NCBI RefSeq assembly: GCF_006491645.1
Contig: NZ_VDCZ01000018.1
Coordinates: forward strand, 1 to 52,526
Direction: 5' to 3'
Length of the DNA stretch: 52,526 bases
DNA from: Flavobacterium profundi
Lineage (GTDB): Bacteria > Bacteroidota > Bacteroidia > Flavobacteriales > Flavobacteriaceae
Both the position numbers and the translations under genes were made by a program. Positions 14,969-23,178 of the stretch are shown here, one piece after another (positions within the stretch are counted from its first letter, which is position 1; every line of letters begins with the position of its first letter). The notes beneath the pieces are model-generated. The model had not been told where the DNA came from and searched no databases. It saw nothing but the letters and a program-made list of their open reading frames with translations.

Positions 14969-16303
14969 ATGAATTATCTAAAAGAAATAAAAAAAGCATT
15001 TGTAATAGGTATCGTAATTTTTTTAGGATTACAAATTATAAACTTTGTTGTCAATCAAAAATTACCTGGATTAGAAGACTTGAAGTGGAATTTTATATTT
15101 ACAATGCTTTATACAGTAGCTTTATATGGAGCCAATTCCATTGTATTTATTCAATTAGATAAACATTTTGAAAAAAACAGATTTCATTTAAAAAGATTGG
15201 TAGTTGGTTTCTTAGCTTCTTTTGCAATCTCTGGGTTCATTATCTTCTTACTTCGAATGTTAGAAGATGTAGGATTTGAAAATAAAACTATCGATGAGTT
15301 TTTTAGAACCGAAAAACCTTCCAATTATTTGGTAGCAATGATTATCACTGTGTTTGTAACCTTAATTGTGCACTTGGTCTATTTTTATAAGGCATATCAA
15401 GAAAACAAACTAAAAGAACAAAAAATTATTGCGGGTACCGCTTCAGCAAAATTTGAAAGTTTAAAAAACCAGTTGGATCCTCATTTCTTATTTAATAGTT
15501 TGAATGTTTTAAGTTCGTTAATTGAAGAAAACCCAGATAATGCACAACGATTTACCACTTCGTTATCTAAAATTTACAGATATGTATTAGAACAAAGAGA
15601 TAAAGAATTAGTTTCTGTAGATGAGGAATTGCAGTTTGCAAAAACCTATATGAATCTGTTAAAAATGCGATTTGAAAATAGTATTACGTATGAACTACCT
15701 GATCAATTGAATAATGAAGATGCTAAAGTAGTACCATTATCGCTTCAGTTACTATTAGAAAATTGTATCAAACACAATGTGGTTAGTGAGTCAAAACCAT
15801 TGCATATTACCATTGCGATAGAAGACAATCAATTAACTATTAGCAATAACCTTCAAAAGAAAGAAGTATTGCAAGACAGAAAAGGAGTTGGATTACAAAA
15901 CATTGTGAACCGATATGCTATTTTAACCAAAAGAAATGTATTAGTGGAAGAAAATAACATTCATTTTAAAGTTTTCTTACCTATTTTAACCAAACAAGTT
16001 ACCATTATGGAATCAAAAAATATATATTCAGAAAAAATGGCCTATGCCAGAGCAAAAGAGCGCGTTGAAAAGTTAAAAGGATTTTATGGCAATTTAATTT
16101 CGTATTGCTGTGTTATTCCAGTTTTAATCTTTATAAATTATAAAACCAGTGGGTTTCAATGGTTTTGGTTCCCAATGTTAGGTTGGGGATTAGGAGTCAC
16201 TTTTCACGCATTGGAAACTTTTGGATATGGCAAATCTTGGGAAGAGAAAAAAATTCGTGAGATTTTAGAAAAGGATGATAACGAACAAGCAAAATGGAGA
16301 TAA
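14969..16303 (+). CDS. LytS-type sensor histidine kinase fused to a C-terminal 2TM domain
   Basis: The 444-residue protein has four predicted N-terminal membrane helices (about 10-30, 43-62, 77-97 and 120-142). A His_kinase domain follows with phosphoacceptor His172 in NQLDPHFLFNSLNVLSSLIE, then a HATPase with N box PLSLQLLLENCIKHN and G box RKGVGLQNIVNRYAI. Unusually, a 2TM domain (PF13239 type) starts at Met347 and fills the C-terminus: RVEKLKGFYGNLISY, hydrophobic helices, PMLGWGLGVTFHAL, KSWEEKKIREILE. It closely resembles the four separate 2TM proteins that follow. The kinase should phosphorylate the LytTR regulator six genes downstream. An in-frame ATG lies exactly at the domain boundary (16007). 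Confidence 0.92.
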   Translation: MNYLKEIKKAFVIGIVIFLGLQIINFVVNQKLPGLEDLKWNFIFTMLYTVALYGANSIVFIQLDKHFEKNRFHLKRLVVGFLASFAISGFIIFLLRMLEDVGFENKTIDEFFRTEKPSNYLVAMIITVFVTLIVHLVYFYKAYQENKLKEQKIIAGTASAKFESLKNQLDPHFLFNSLNVLSSLIEENPDNAQRFTTSLSKIYRYVLEQRDKELVSVDEELQFAKTYMNLLKMRFENSITYELPDQLNNEDAKVVPLSLQLLLENCIKHNVVSESKPLHITIAIEDNQLTISNNLQKKEVLQDRKGVGLQNIVNRYAILTKRNVLVEENNIHFKVFLPILTKQVTIMESKNIYSEKMAYARAKERVEKLKGFYGNLISYCCVIPVLIFINYKTSGFQWFWFPMLGWGLGVTFHALETFGYGKSWEEKKIREILEKDDNEQAKWR

Positions 16304-16305
16304 TC

Positions 16306-16629
16306 ATGGAAAGAGAAAAAGACGCAAAAGAAATTCTAGAAACGATAGCTAGAGAAAAAGTTCAAAAAATTAAAAACTTTTATATTCATTTATTTATCTA
16401 TTGTATTGGAGTAATCCTTTATGTATTGAAAACGTATTGTAACGTACCCATAAATTTTTTTCCAATCCGTTTCATTAATGCATTTTTTATGTGGTGTTGG
16501 ACATTTGTTATTGCAGTACAAGGCATTCGTTTATTTTTAGGAGAACGCTTTTTAGGAACCCAATGGGAAGAGGAAAAGGTAAAACAAATTATGGAAGAAG
16601 AAAGAATAAAAAAACAAAATTGGAAGTAA
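16306..16629 (+). CDS. 2TM-domain membrane protein (copy 1)
   Basis: The ATG at 16306 gives 107 residues; an ATG at 16294 in the same frame overlaps the kinase stop and is a possible alternative. The protein has a charged N-terminal helix, two membrane helices (about 30-48 and 55-78), and a charged C-terminal helix with the family ending WEEEKVKQIMEEERI. It is the most divergent of the four copies: the LGWGLGV motif is replaced by MWCWTFVIAVQ. It lies 2 bp after the kinase stop, so translation is probably coupled. The role of 2TM proteins is unknown; position suggests a membrane adaptor for the kinase. Confidence 0.8.
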   Translation: MEREKDAKEILETIAREKVQKIKNFYIHLFIYCIGVILYVLKTYCNVPINFFPIRFINAFFMWCWTFVIAVQGIRLFLGERFLGTQWEEEKVKQIMEEERIKKQNWK

Positions 16630-16631
16630 TT

Positions 16632-16934
16632 ATGCAACAGAATAATGAATTTGAGCGCTATCAAAAAGCACAGAAGAAAGTCAAAGAAATGAAAGGTTTT
16701 TATGGAAATTTAATCAGTTACATATTCGTTATTTCTGTACTAGCTTTTATTAATTTAAAGTACTCTCCACAGCACTTATGGTTTTTATATCCAATGCTAG
16801 GTTGGGGATTGGGAGTTTTCTTTCAAGCCATGAAAGTATTTGATTTTTTCCCATTTTTTAATAAATCTTGGGAAGAAAAAAAGATCAAACAATTTATGGA
16901 AGAAGAAAAAAATGAAAATACAAAATATCAATAA
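16632..16934 (+). CDS. 2TM-domain membrane protein (copy 2)
   Basis: The ATG at 16632 (MQQNNEFERYQKAQKKVKEM) starts 2 bp after copy 1 and gives 100 residues. A longer open frame upstream from 16491 runs through copy 1 in another frame and is not a real extension. This copy is the closest relative of the kinase-fused domain: both have KGFYGNLISY, PMLGWGLGV and SWEEKKI in register. Two membrane helices (about 23-41 and 47-68) are followed by a Lys/Glu helix. It looks like a recent duplicate of the kinase's C-terminal module or its parent. Confidence 0.85.
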   Translation: MQQNNEFERYQKAQKKVKEMKGFYGNLISYIFVISVLAFINLKYSPQHLWFLYPMLGWGLGVFFQAMKVFDFFPFFNKSWEEKKIKQFMEEEKNENTKYQ

Positions 16935-16941
16935 AAAAGAA

Positions 16942-17247
16942 ATGAGAGAAGACATACAGTATTATAAAGCCAAAAAGAGAGTAGAACATATAAAAAAATT
17001 TTTTGGTCATTTGACTTCATTTGTAGTCATCAATTTAGCCTTATATGTCATCAATATTATAACGTATCCCAATGATTTTTGGTTTGATTATTGGTTTTAC
17101 TGGCAGCTTTTAATTTGGGGTGTTGGTTTAGCGATTCATGGAATCGTTGTTTTCTATTCGTTTCCAGTTTTTGGTAGAGCATGGGAAGAGAGAAAAATTC
17201 AGCAGTTTATGCAAGAAGAGGAACAACAAAATAATAAATTTGAATAA
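16942..17247 (+). CDS. 2TM-domain membrane protein (copy 3)
   Basis: The ATG at 16942 (MREDIQYYKAKKRVEHIKKF) gives 101 residues and fits the family. An ATG at 16912 would overlap copy 2 by 23 bp. The first helix region reads FFGHLTSFVVINLALYVINI. The second contains LLIWGVGLAIHGIVVF, the family's W-G-x-G-L-x-x-H-G pattern, and the tail is WEERKIQQFMQEEE. It belongs to the co-directional chain of overlapping or nearly touching 2TM genes. Confidence 0.85.
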   Translation: MREDIQYYKAKKRVEHIKKFFGHLTSFVVINLALYVINIITYPNDFWFDYWFYWQLLIWGVGLAIHGIVVFYSFPVFGRAWEERKIQQFMQEEEQQNNKFE

Positions 17248-17248
17248 A

Positions 17249-17617
17249 ATGAGCTTACAAGATAGAATACAAAGAAGAATGGAAAGGAGTGGAGAAATCG
17301 ATTTTTATCCAACGTCTCCTGAGGAAATAAAATACCAAGAAGCCTTACGACGTGTTAAAAGAATTAAAGGATTTTACACACATGCTTTAGTATATGTTGT
17401 GATTAATATTATGATTGTGATAGTAAACATTCAAAACTTAAAAGAAGGAGAAAGTTATTTTCAATGGCATAACTTTTTTACAGCAATGTTCTGGGGAATT
17501 GGTTTAGTAGCACATGGTTTATCTGTGTTTTTACCCAATTTTATCCTAGGGAATGATTGGGAATCTAAAAAAATAAAAGAGCTAATGGACAAAGAGAAAG
17601 ACGAGAGATGGGAATAA
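17249..17617 (+). CDS. 2TM-domain membrane protein (copy 4)
   Basis: The ATG at 17249 starts 1 bp after the copy 3 stop and gives 122 residues. It has a longer polar N-terminus (MSLQDRIQRRMERSGEIDFY) than the other copies. The domain follows: RVKRIKGFYTHALVYVVIN, a second helix with MFWGIGLVAHGLSVF, and the tail WESKKIKELMDKEKD. Like copy 3 it carries the H-G pair at the end of helix two. The next gene, ArnT-like, starts 27 bp later. Confidence 0.85.
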   Translation: MSLQDRIQRRMERSGEIDFYPTSPEEIKYQEALRRVKRIKGFYTHALVYVVINIMIVIVNIQNLKEGESYFQWHNFFTAMFWGIGLVAHGLSVFLPNFILGNDWESKKIKELMDKEKDERWE

Positions 17618-17644
17618 TCAAACTGTTACAATAATGCCACAACT

Positions 17645-19135
17645 ATGAAAAAATATTGGCCCATCATTTTAGGATTATCGTTATTTAAATTGCTCATCCA
17701 TTGTTTAGGAAATCAAAATTATGGATTTCATAGAGATGAATTGTTGCACCTTTCGGTAAGTAAACACCTCGATTGGGGTTACATGGAATTTCCTCCTTTT
17801 ATAGCAGTTGTAGGTAAATTGTCTCATTTTTTGTTTGGATATTCCTTATTTGGCACACGCTTGTTTCCAACACTAGCTGGCATTGCTATTTTAATACTTT
17901 GTTGTAAAATAGCTATTGAGATAGGAGGTAAGAAAAAAGCGGTATTTTTGGCAGGGCTTTCAATATTAATTTTTATCGCTTTCTACAGGAACCATATGTT
18001 GTTCCAACCCGTTGCTTTTGATCAATTGTTTTGGACAATAAGTTTTTATTATTTCATCCGTTTTTTGAAAACACAGCAAAATCACTATTTAGTATATACT
18101 GGTTTAGCATTGGCAATTGGATTCCTAAATAAATATACCATATTCATTTTATTACTAAGTATTGTACTGAGTTTAATCCTTACGCAAGGGAAAAAAATCC
18201 TCCAAAACAAATGGTTCTATCTAACAGGTCTAATCGCTTTGATAATTGTTTTACCGAATTTTATTTGGCAAATTACTCATGATTTTCCCATTCTGAAACA
18301 TTTTCAAAAATTAAATGAAATACAATTAGAGCAATTAGATGCATTCGATTTTGTAAAAAATCAATTGCATGCACCGTTTACTTTATTTCTTGCTTTAATT
18401 GGAGTTTGGACTCTGTTTTTTGATACATCGATTTCGCAATATAAGGCTGTTGGTTTTACTTTTATACTCGTATTTTTACTAATGTGGGGTTTAAAATCTA
18501 AAGGATATTATTTTTATGCTGCCTATCCAGTTGTATTTGCCTTTGGAGCCTATAAATTAGAAAAAATTACAGCAAACAGGAACGTAATCTTGTATAGTGT
18601 TCTAGGGTGTATCACGGTATTATCTTTTTATTTTATTCCAAAATCCATTCCTATTTTACCCATTAAAAAGTATATAGCCTATGAAAAATTGGAACCACAA
18701 GAAAATGGAAGGTATCTTTTAACAAGTGATTATGCTGATATGTTTGGTTGGGAAGAACAAGTTGCTTGTATTGCCTCAATTTATAATTTATTATCTGAAG
18801 AAGAAAAGCAAAAGTGTGTCCTTTTAGCTGAAAATTATGGAGAAGCGGGAGCGTTGTCTATTTTAGGAGAAAAATATAATTTACCTGAGCCTGTTTGTAG
18901 TCATGGCAGTTTTTGGTTATGGGGTTCAGGAACCACATCGGGTGAAATTGTTATTACCTTAGGAATTGAAAAACCCGTAATTGGAAAAGTTTTTAGGGAG
19001 TACCAACTTCTAAAAATAATCCAACATAAGTATGCGATAGACGAAGAAAATAATATTCCTGTGTATCTTTGTAAGCAACCAAAAATAACGTTAAAAGAAA
19101 TTTGGCCTACTTTAGAAAGCCATGTATTTGATTAA
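17645..19135 (+). CDS. ArnT/PMT-like membrane glycosyltransferase (GT39/GT83 type)
   Basis: The 496-residue polytopic protein has the dolichyl/undecaprenyl-phosphate-sugar transferase fold. The first periplasmic loop contains the acidic catalytic motif in YGFHRDELLHL, followed by DWGYMEFPPFIAVVGKLSHF. About ten hydrophobic helices span residues 60-340, and a soluble periplasmic domain forms the C-terminus. Such enzymes move a sugar from a polyprenyl carrier onto lipid A, protein or another envelope acceptor; the acceptor here cannot be deduced. Its place inside the two-component operon, before the response regulator, suggests an envelope change controlled by the system, or simple insertion. 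Confidence 0.85.
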   Translation: MKKYWPIILGLSLFKLLIHCLGNQNYGFHRDELLHLSVSKHLDWGYMEFPPFIAVVGKLSHFLFGYSLFGTRLFPTLAGIAILILCCKIAIEIGGKKKAVFLAGLSILIFIAFYRNHMLFQPVAFDQLFWTISFYYFIRFLKTQQNHYLVYTGLALAIGFLNKYTIFILLLSIVLSLILTQGKKILQNKWFYLTGLIALIIVLPNFIWQITHDFPILKHFQKLNEIQLEQLDAFDFVKNQLHAPFTLFLALIGVWTLFFDTSISQYKAVGFTFILVFLLMWGLKSKGYYFYAAYPVVFAFGAYKLEKITANRNVILYSVLGCITVLSFYFIPKSIPILPIKKYIAYEKLEPQENGRYLLTSDYADMFGWEEQVACIASIYNLLSEEEKQKCVLLAENYGEAGALSILGEKYNLPEPVCSHGSFWLWGSGTTSGEIVITLGIEKPVIGKVFREYQLLKIIQHKYAIDEENNIPVYLCKQPKITLKEIWPTLESHVFD

Positions 19136-19145
19136 AAAATAGAAT

Positions 19146-19901
19146 ATGAATATTATCATAATTGAAGATGAAAAACCAGCAGCAAGATTGTTGCAACGCA
19201 AAGTTGAAAAGTTAGGATTAGAAGTAACCCAAATGTTGCATTCTGTAGAAGAGGCCTTAAATTGGTTCCAAAATAATACACATCCTGATCTGATTTTCTT
19301 AGATATTCAATTGTCTGATGGTTTGTCTTTTGAAATTTTTGAGCAAATAGACATTAAAAGTGCGATTATTTTTACCACTGCTTATGATGAATATGCGTTA
19401 CGTGCTTTTAAATTAAATAGCATCGATTATTTGCTAAAACCTATTGATGAAGAAGATTTAGAAACGGCTGTTTCTAAATTTAAAGCTAGAGCAAATGCTA
19501 ATGCAGCAGTAAGTTTAGATTTTGAAGCCATTAAGAGAATGTTAGTCAATCCAGTAGAAAGAGAATATAAAGCTCGTTTTTCAGTTAAAATTGGCCAACA
19601 AATAAAAGTTATTCCAATTCAAGAAGTAGAATGTTTTTTTAGTGAAAACAAAGGAACTTACTTGCATACTTTCGACAATAGAGATTATCTTTTAGATACG
19701 ACAATGGAGCAATTAGAAAACGATTTAAATCCTAAAGATTTCTTCCGTATAAATAGAAAGTTTATTTTACCCTTAAAAGGAATTAAAGAAATTCAAGTGC
19801 ATACTAATTCTCGATTAAAAATTATACTTCCTACCTATAAAGAAGATGAGGTTATTGTGGCTCGTGAACGTGTGAACGATTTTAAAACGTGGTTAGAATA
19901 A
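19146..19901 (+). CDS. LytTR-family response regulator
   Basis: The 251-residue protein has a receiver domain (1-115) with the acidic pocket IIEDEK, phosphoacceptor Asp53 (LIFLDIQLSDG), Thr in IIFTTAYDEYA and Lys in YLLKPIDEED. A LytTR DNA-binding domain follows (about 140-250), with the signature segments IPIQEVECFFSENKGTYLHT, FFRINRKFILPL and VARERVNDFKTWL. It starts 10 bp after the ArnT-like gene and ends the operon. LytTR proteins bind direct repeats about 21 bp apart; such repeats precede this operon and the TonB receptor gene. Its stop codon directly abuts that of the convergent heme A synthase gene, with no terminator between. Confidence 0.95.
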   Translation: MNIIIIEDEKPAARLLQRKVEKLGLEVTQMLHSVEEALNWFQNNTHPDLIFLDIQLSDGLSFEIFEQIDIKSAIIFTTAYDEYALRAFKLNSIDYLLKPIDEEDLETAVSKFKARANANAAVSLDFEAIKRMLVNPVEREYKARFSVKIGQQIKVIPIQEVECFFSENKGTYLHTFDNRDYLLDTTMEQLENDLNPKDFFRINRKFILPLKGIKEIQVHTNSRLKIILPTYKEDEVIVARERVNDFKTWLE

Positions 19902-20927
19902 TTAACTCAGTTGCTTTCTACTTTGAAAACTCTCTAAAACCAAATAGAATAAAAATCCAAATAAAAGCGAAGATAATACAATATGTAAGGTTTGTGATCC
20001 AAAAGGGAAATAAAAATAATACATAGCAATACCTGAAAGAATTTCAAATACAACAAGGGCTACTACAAATTTTATTTTGGTATAACCCAATTTCAATTTA
20101 GAATTTAAATACACTAAATAAGCAATCGCAAGAGTTACCAAAATGGAAAAACTTCTGTGAATATAAAAAGATAGAGTAGGACTTTGTAACCAAGTTTCCT
20201 TTGGTAAACCCGTTTCAGAAATTGTATCTACATGTTCTCTAACTGCAGTTCCTAAAACGACTTGAACTAAGGTTAAAACCAATGTAACGATTATAGCTGA
20301 TTTAAATTTTGAATGGTAGTTATATCCTTTAGTTTGGCTTTTCTGAAAATAAAAAATTAAATACAGTTGAAGTCCGACAATTAAAAATGCGGCCAACATA
20401 TGTGTCGTAATTTTTACAGGATTTAAAACTGAATCTACAACAGTTTTCCCAAGCCAAGCCTGAAATCCCATTAAAAAACAGATTATAAAGGTATAGAGCA
20501 CTAATTTTTTATTGGTTTTCCAAAACCAAAAGGAAACAATAAAACTTGCAAAACAAGCAATTCCTGCTAAAGCACCAAATAAGCGATTGATATATTCCAC
20601 CCATGTGTGCGAAGGATTAAAAATGGCATAATCATGTTTGGTATATTGTTCCCAATCCTCCTTTGAAAAAGTTGCTGTAGTGGTAAAATCTGTTTTAGCA
20701 ACCAAAAGCGTTTCCTCTTTTATAATTACCATTCCTTTTTTGTAAACTCTGTTAGGAGTAAACAGTAATTCTTTTTCATCTGTTGGTGGAATATAATAGC
20801 CAAAACATTTGGGCCAATCAGGGCAACCCATTCCTGAGCCTGTCATACGTACCAAAGCACCAGCTACAATTACAAGATATACGAGTACTAACGCAATTTT
20901 AGTTATTGGTAAAAAATATTTTTTCAT
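19902..20927 (-). CDS. ctaA: Heme A synthase (COX15/CtaA family)
   Basis: This enzyme converts heme O to heme A for cytochrome c oxidase. The 341-residue protein has about eight membrane helices. The family signature is at the N-terminus: VIVAGALVRMTGSGMGCPDW followed by PKCFGYYIPP, with a conserved Cys pair (type C-P-D-W-P-K-C). Heme-ligand histidines are plausible in WVEYINRLFGALAG-type helices (preceded by SHTW), KITTHMLAAF, and the paired AVREHVD and SFYIHRSFS. It is alone on its strand, convergent with the response regulator. Confidence 0.92.
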   Translation of the reverse strand: MKKYFLPITKIALVLVYLVIVAGALVRMTGSGMGCPDWPKCFGYYIPPTDEKELLFTPNRVYKKGMVIIKEETLLVAKTDFTTTATFSKEDWEQYTKHDYAIFNPSHTWVEYINRLFGALAGIACFASFIVSFWFWKTNKKLVLYTFIICFLMGFQAWLGKTVVDSVLNPVKITTHMLAAFLIVGLQLYLIFYFQKSQTKGYNYHSKFKSAIIVTLVLTLVQVVLGTAVREHVDTISETGLPKETWLQSPTLSFYIHRSFSILVTLAIAYLVYLNSKLKLGYTKIKFVVALVVFEILSGIAMYYFYFPFGSQTLHIVLSSLLFGFLFYLVLESFQSRKQLS

Positions 20928-20974
20928 AAAGTAGTTACATTCAATATTGAATGAAAATATAAGTTAAATAACAG

Positions 20975-22393
20975 TTAATCAACTTTCTGCAACCCCATTT
21001 TTTTTGCTTTTTGTATCACAAATGCTAATGCTTCTTCGTATTCATTTGGAATTTCTCCTTCTAAAATGGCCTCTTTTACAGCTTCTTTAAGCGTTCCAAT
21101 TTCTCTTCCAGGTTGTAAACCAAACAAACTCATGATTTCTTCACCTGTAATAGGCGGTTGAAAATTACGTACATGATCTCTTTCTTCAACTTCTACAATT
21201 TTCTGACGTACTATCTTGAAGTTATTATGATATTTGCTAAATTTTTTAGGATTTTTCGTAGTAATATCAGCTTCGCATAAGGTCATTAAACTTTCTACAT
21301 CTTCACCTGCATCAAAGACCAATCTTCGAACTGCCGAATCGGTAACTATATCTTGAGCCAAAACAATAGGTCTCGAACTCATAGTAACCATTTTTTGCAC
21401 AAATTTTAATTTTTGATTCAAAGGCATGTGCAAACGTTCAAAAATGCGTTTTACCATTTTGCCTCCTAAGAATTCATGTCCGTGAAAGGTCCAGCCTTGT
21501 TTTTTATTGAATCTTTTCGTAGGTGCTTTGCCAATGTCATGCAATAAAGCAGCCCAACGCAACCATACATCTTCCGTATTCGGACAAATATTATCTACTA
21601 CTTCCAAGGTATGATAAAAATTGTTTTTATGTGTATGACCTTCTACCTCTTCTACACTGTTTAAAGCCGTCAATTCAGGTAATATAAGGTCTAATAATCC
21701 GGTTTGATGTAATAATAAAAAACCGATAGATGGTTTTTCAGTAGAAAGAATTTTATTGAACTCTTCTACAATACGCTCTCCAGAAATAATTTTTATACGT
21801 TCTTTATTACGGGAAATAGCTTCTAAAGATTCCTTTTCAATTTCAAAATGCAACTGAGTAGCAAAGCGAATCGCTCTTAACATTCGTAAAGGATCATCAG
21901 AATAAGTAATATCAGAATCTAAAGGTGTACGTATGATTTTATTTTTTAAATCGACCACACCATTAAAAGGATCCAATAATTCACCAAAATTAGTTTTGTT
22001 TAAGGAAAAAGCCAGTGCATTTATTGTAAAATCGCGTCTTTCTTGGTCATCTTTCAAAGATCCATTCTCAACTATAGGTTTTCTACTGTCTCTATTATAG
22101 GATTCTTTTCGAGCACCCACAAACTCTATATCCATATCTTTATAACGCAACATTGCCGTACCATAGTTTTTGAAAACTTGTACTTTGGGATTGTTGGGAA
22201 TTAATTCGGATACTTTTAAGGCTAAATCAATGCCACTGCCTACAGCAACAATATCAATGTCTTTTTTATGATTGCGTTCTAATAAAATGTCTCTTACATA
22301 GCCACCAATTACATAACATTCTAATTGGAGTTCTGCTGCTGCTTTAGAAACGATTTCAAATATTTTATGATCGAGATGTTGTTTGTAATTCAT
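20975..22393 (-). CDS. cca: CCA-adding tRNA nucleotidyltransferase with HD domain
   Basis: The frame is open from a TTG at 22417, but the ATG at 22393 (MNYKQHLDHKIFEIVSKAA) is the likely start, giving 472 residues. The class II nucleotidyltransferase head shows CYVIGGYVRDILLERNHKKD followed by IDIV (G-G-x-V-R-D, then D-x-D) and the template helix region DDPLRMLRAIRFA. A C-terminal HD domain shows WAALLHDIGKAPTKRF. It probably adds or repairs the CCA end of tRNAs; poly(A) polymerase is the main alternative, less likely for this clade. It follows the YrdC-type gene on the same strand, so both act on tRNA. Confidence 0.92.
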   Translation of the reverse strand: MNYKQHLDHKIFEIVSKAAAELQLECYVIGGYVRDILLERNHKKDIDIVAVGSGIDLALKVSELIPNNPKVQVFKNYGTAMLRYKDMDIEFVGARKESYNRDSRKPIVENGSLKDDQERRDFTINALAFSLNKTNFGELLDPFNGVVDLKNKIIRTPLDSDITYSDDPLRMLRAIRFATQLHFEIEKESLEAISRNKERIKIISGERIVEEFNKILSTEKPSIGFLLLHQTGLLDLILPELTALNSVEEVEGHTHKNNFYHTLEVVDNICPNTEDVWLRWAALLHDIGKAPTKRFNKKQGWTFHGHEFLGGKMVKRIFERLHMPLNQKLKFVQKMVTMSSRPIVLAQDIVTDSAVRRLVFDAGEDVESLMTLCEADITTKNPKKFSKYHNNFKIVRQKIVEVEERDHVRNFQPPITGEEIMSLFGLQPGREIGTLKEAVKEAILEGEIPNEYEEALAFVIQKAKKMGLQKVD

Positions 22394-22451
22394 TTTTTTA
22401 AATGAGTCAATTTTCAATATATATTGACTAATTATAAATTGGTATATAAAT

Positions 22452-23012
22452 CTATTTCCTAATAATTTTAACTTGACTATCTAATCCTAGTTTTATGATG
22501 GTTGAAGGATTTTTGCAAATTTTATCGTGATGCAAATTTACTACATAGTCCACACCTTTTAAAATTTCGGGCGAAATTTCTTTGAAAGATTGTGGTGTTG
22601 GCATTCCAGAAATATTGGCAGAAGTGGAAACTAAAGGTTTTTTCATTCGTTCCATTAATTTATAGCAAAAAGGTTCGGTAACCATTCGTACAGCTAATGT
22701 ATTGTCTTCTGCAATTATATTTTTTGCAACATTTTTAGGTTTGTCAAGAATTAAGGTTGTAGGTTTTTCAGAAAAATCCAAAATTTGCCAAGCTACTTCC
22801 GGAATTTCATTAAATACTTGATGCATCATACGTTCACCATTTACTAAAACAATCATGCTTTTGCTTTCTTCACGTTGCTTTAATGCAAATATTTTTTTTA
22901 TAGCCTCTTCATTCGTAGCATCACAACCAATTCCCCAAACGGTATCTGTTGGATAAAGTATAATACCTCCATTTTTAATCACTTCAAATGCTTCGTGTAC
23001 TTCTGTATTCAT
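22452..23012 (-). CDS. tsaC: Threonylcarbamoyl-AMP synthase (Sua5/YciO/YrdC family)
   Basis: This enzyme makes threonylcarbamoyl-AMP from threonine, bicarbonate and ATP for the t6A modification at tRNA position 37. The 186-residue single-domain (TsaC/YrdC length) protein shows KNGGIILYPTDTVWGIGCDA, IFALKQREESKSMIVLV and PLVSTSANISGMPTPQSF, all characteristic. It lacks the extra C-terminal Sua5 domain. The gene precedes cca on the same strand, 58 bp away, with its own TANNTTTG box upstream. Confidence 0.9.
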   Translation of the reverse strand: MNTEVHEAFEVIKNGGIILYPTDTVWGIGCDATNEEAIKKIFALKQREESKSMIVLVNGERMMHQVFNEIPEVAWQILDFSEKPTTLILDKPKNVAKNIIAEDNTLAVRMVTEPFCYKLMERMKKPLVSTSANISGMPTPQSFKEISPEILKGVDYVVNLHHDKICKNPSTIIKLGLDSQVKIIRK

Positions 23013-23051
23013 CTTATTGGTACTTATAAAAAATAAAAATCATTTTTTTTG

Positions 23052-23059
23052 CAAATATA
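23052..23059 (-). promoter_or_regulatory. -7 promoter element of the tsaC-cca unit
   Basis: TATATTTG on the minus strand matches TANNTTTG, 39 bp before the ATG. The -33 TTG is not evident. Confidence 0.5.
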
Positions 23060-23122
23060 TTTAATTAAATGCTTATAAAATAGGTATTATTAGTAAAAGC
23101 TGGTCTCTAAATTCAAGATTTG

Positions 23123-23157
23123 TAAGCAAAGCAATTGCTTATTTTTATCTATATTTG
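23123..23157 (+). promoter_or_regulatory. Inverted repeat and -7 box upstream of the glycosyltransferase run
   Basis: TAAGCAA (23123-23129) and TTGCTTA (23135-23141) form a dyad just upstream of TATATTTG (23150-23157), a consensus -7 box located 21 bp before the first glycosyltransferase ATG. The dyad could be an operator; the usual -33 TTG is missing at 17-22 bp. Confidence 0.4.
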
Positions 23158-23178
23158 ATGCTTTAATATTTTAAACTA

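Noticed and set aside
16491..16631. N-terminal extension of 2TM copy 2
   Set aside because: The upstream frame runs through copy 1 in another frame and encodes no conserved domain; the ATG at 16632 fits the family start.
19901..19902. Missing terminator or sequencing error between the response regulator and heme A synthase genes
   Set aside because: Both proteins end normally with intact domains; abutting convergent stops are also seen elsewhere in the window.
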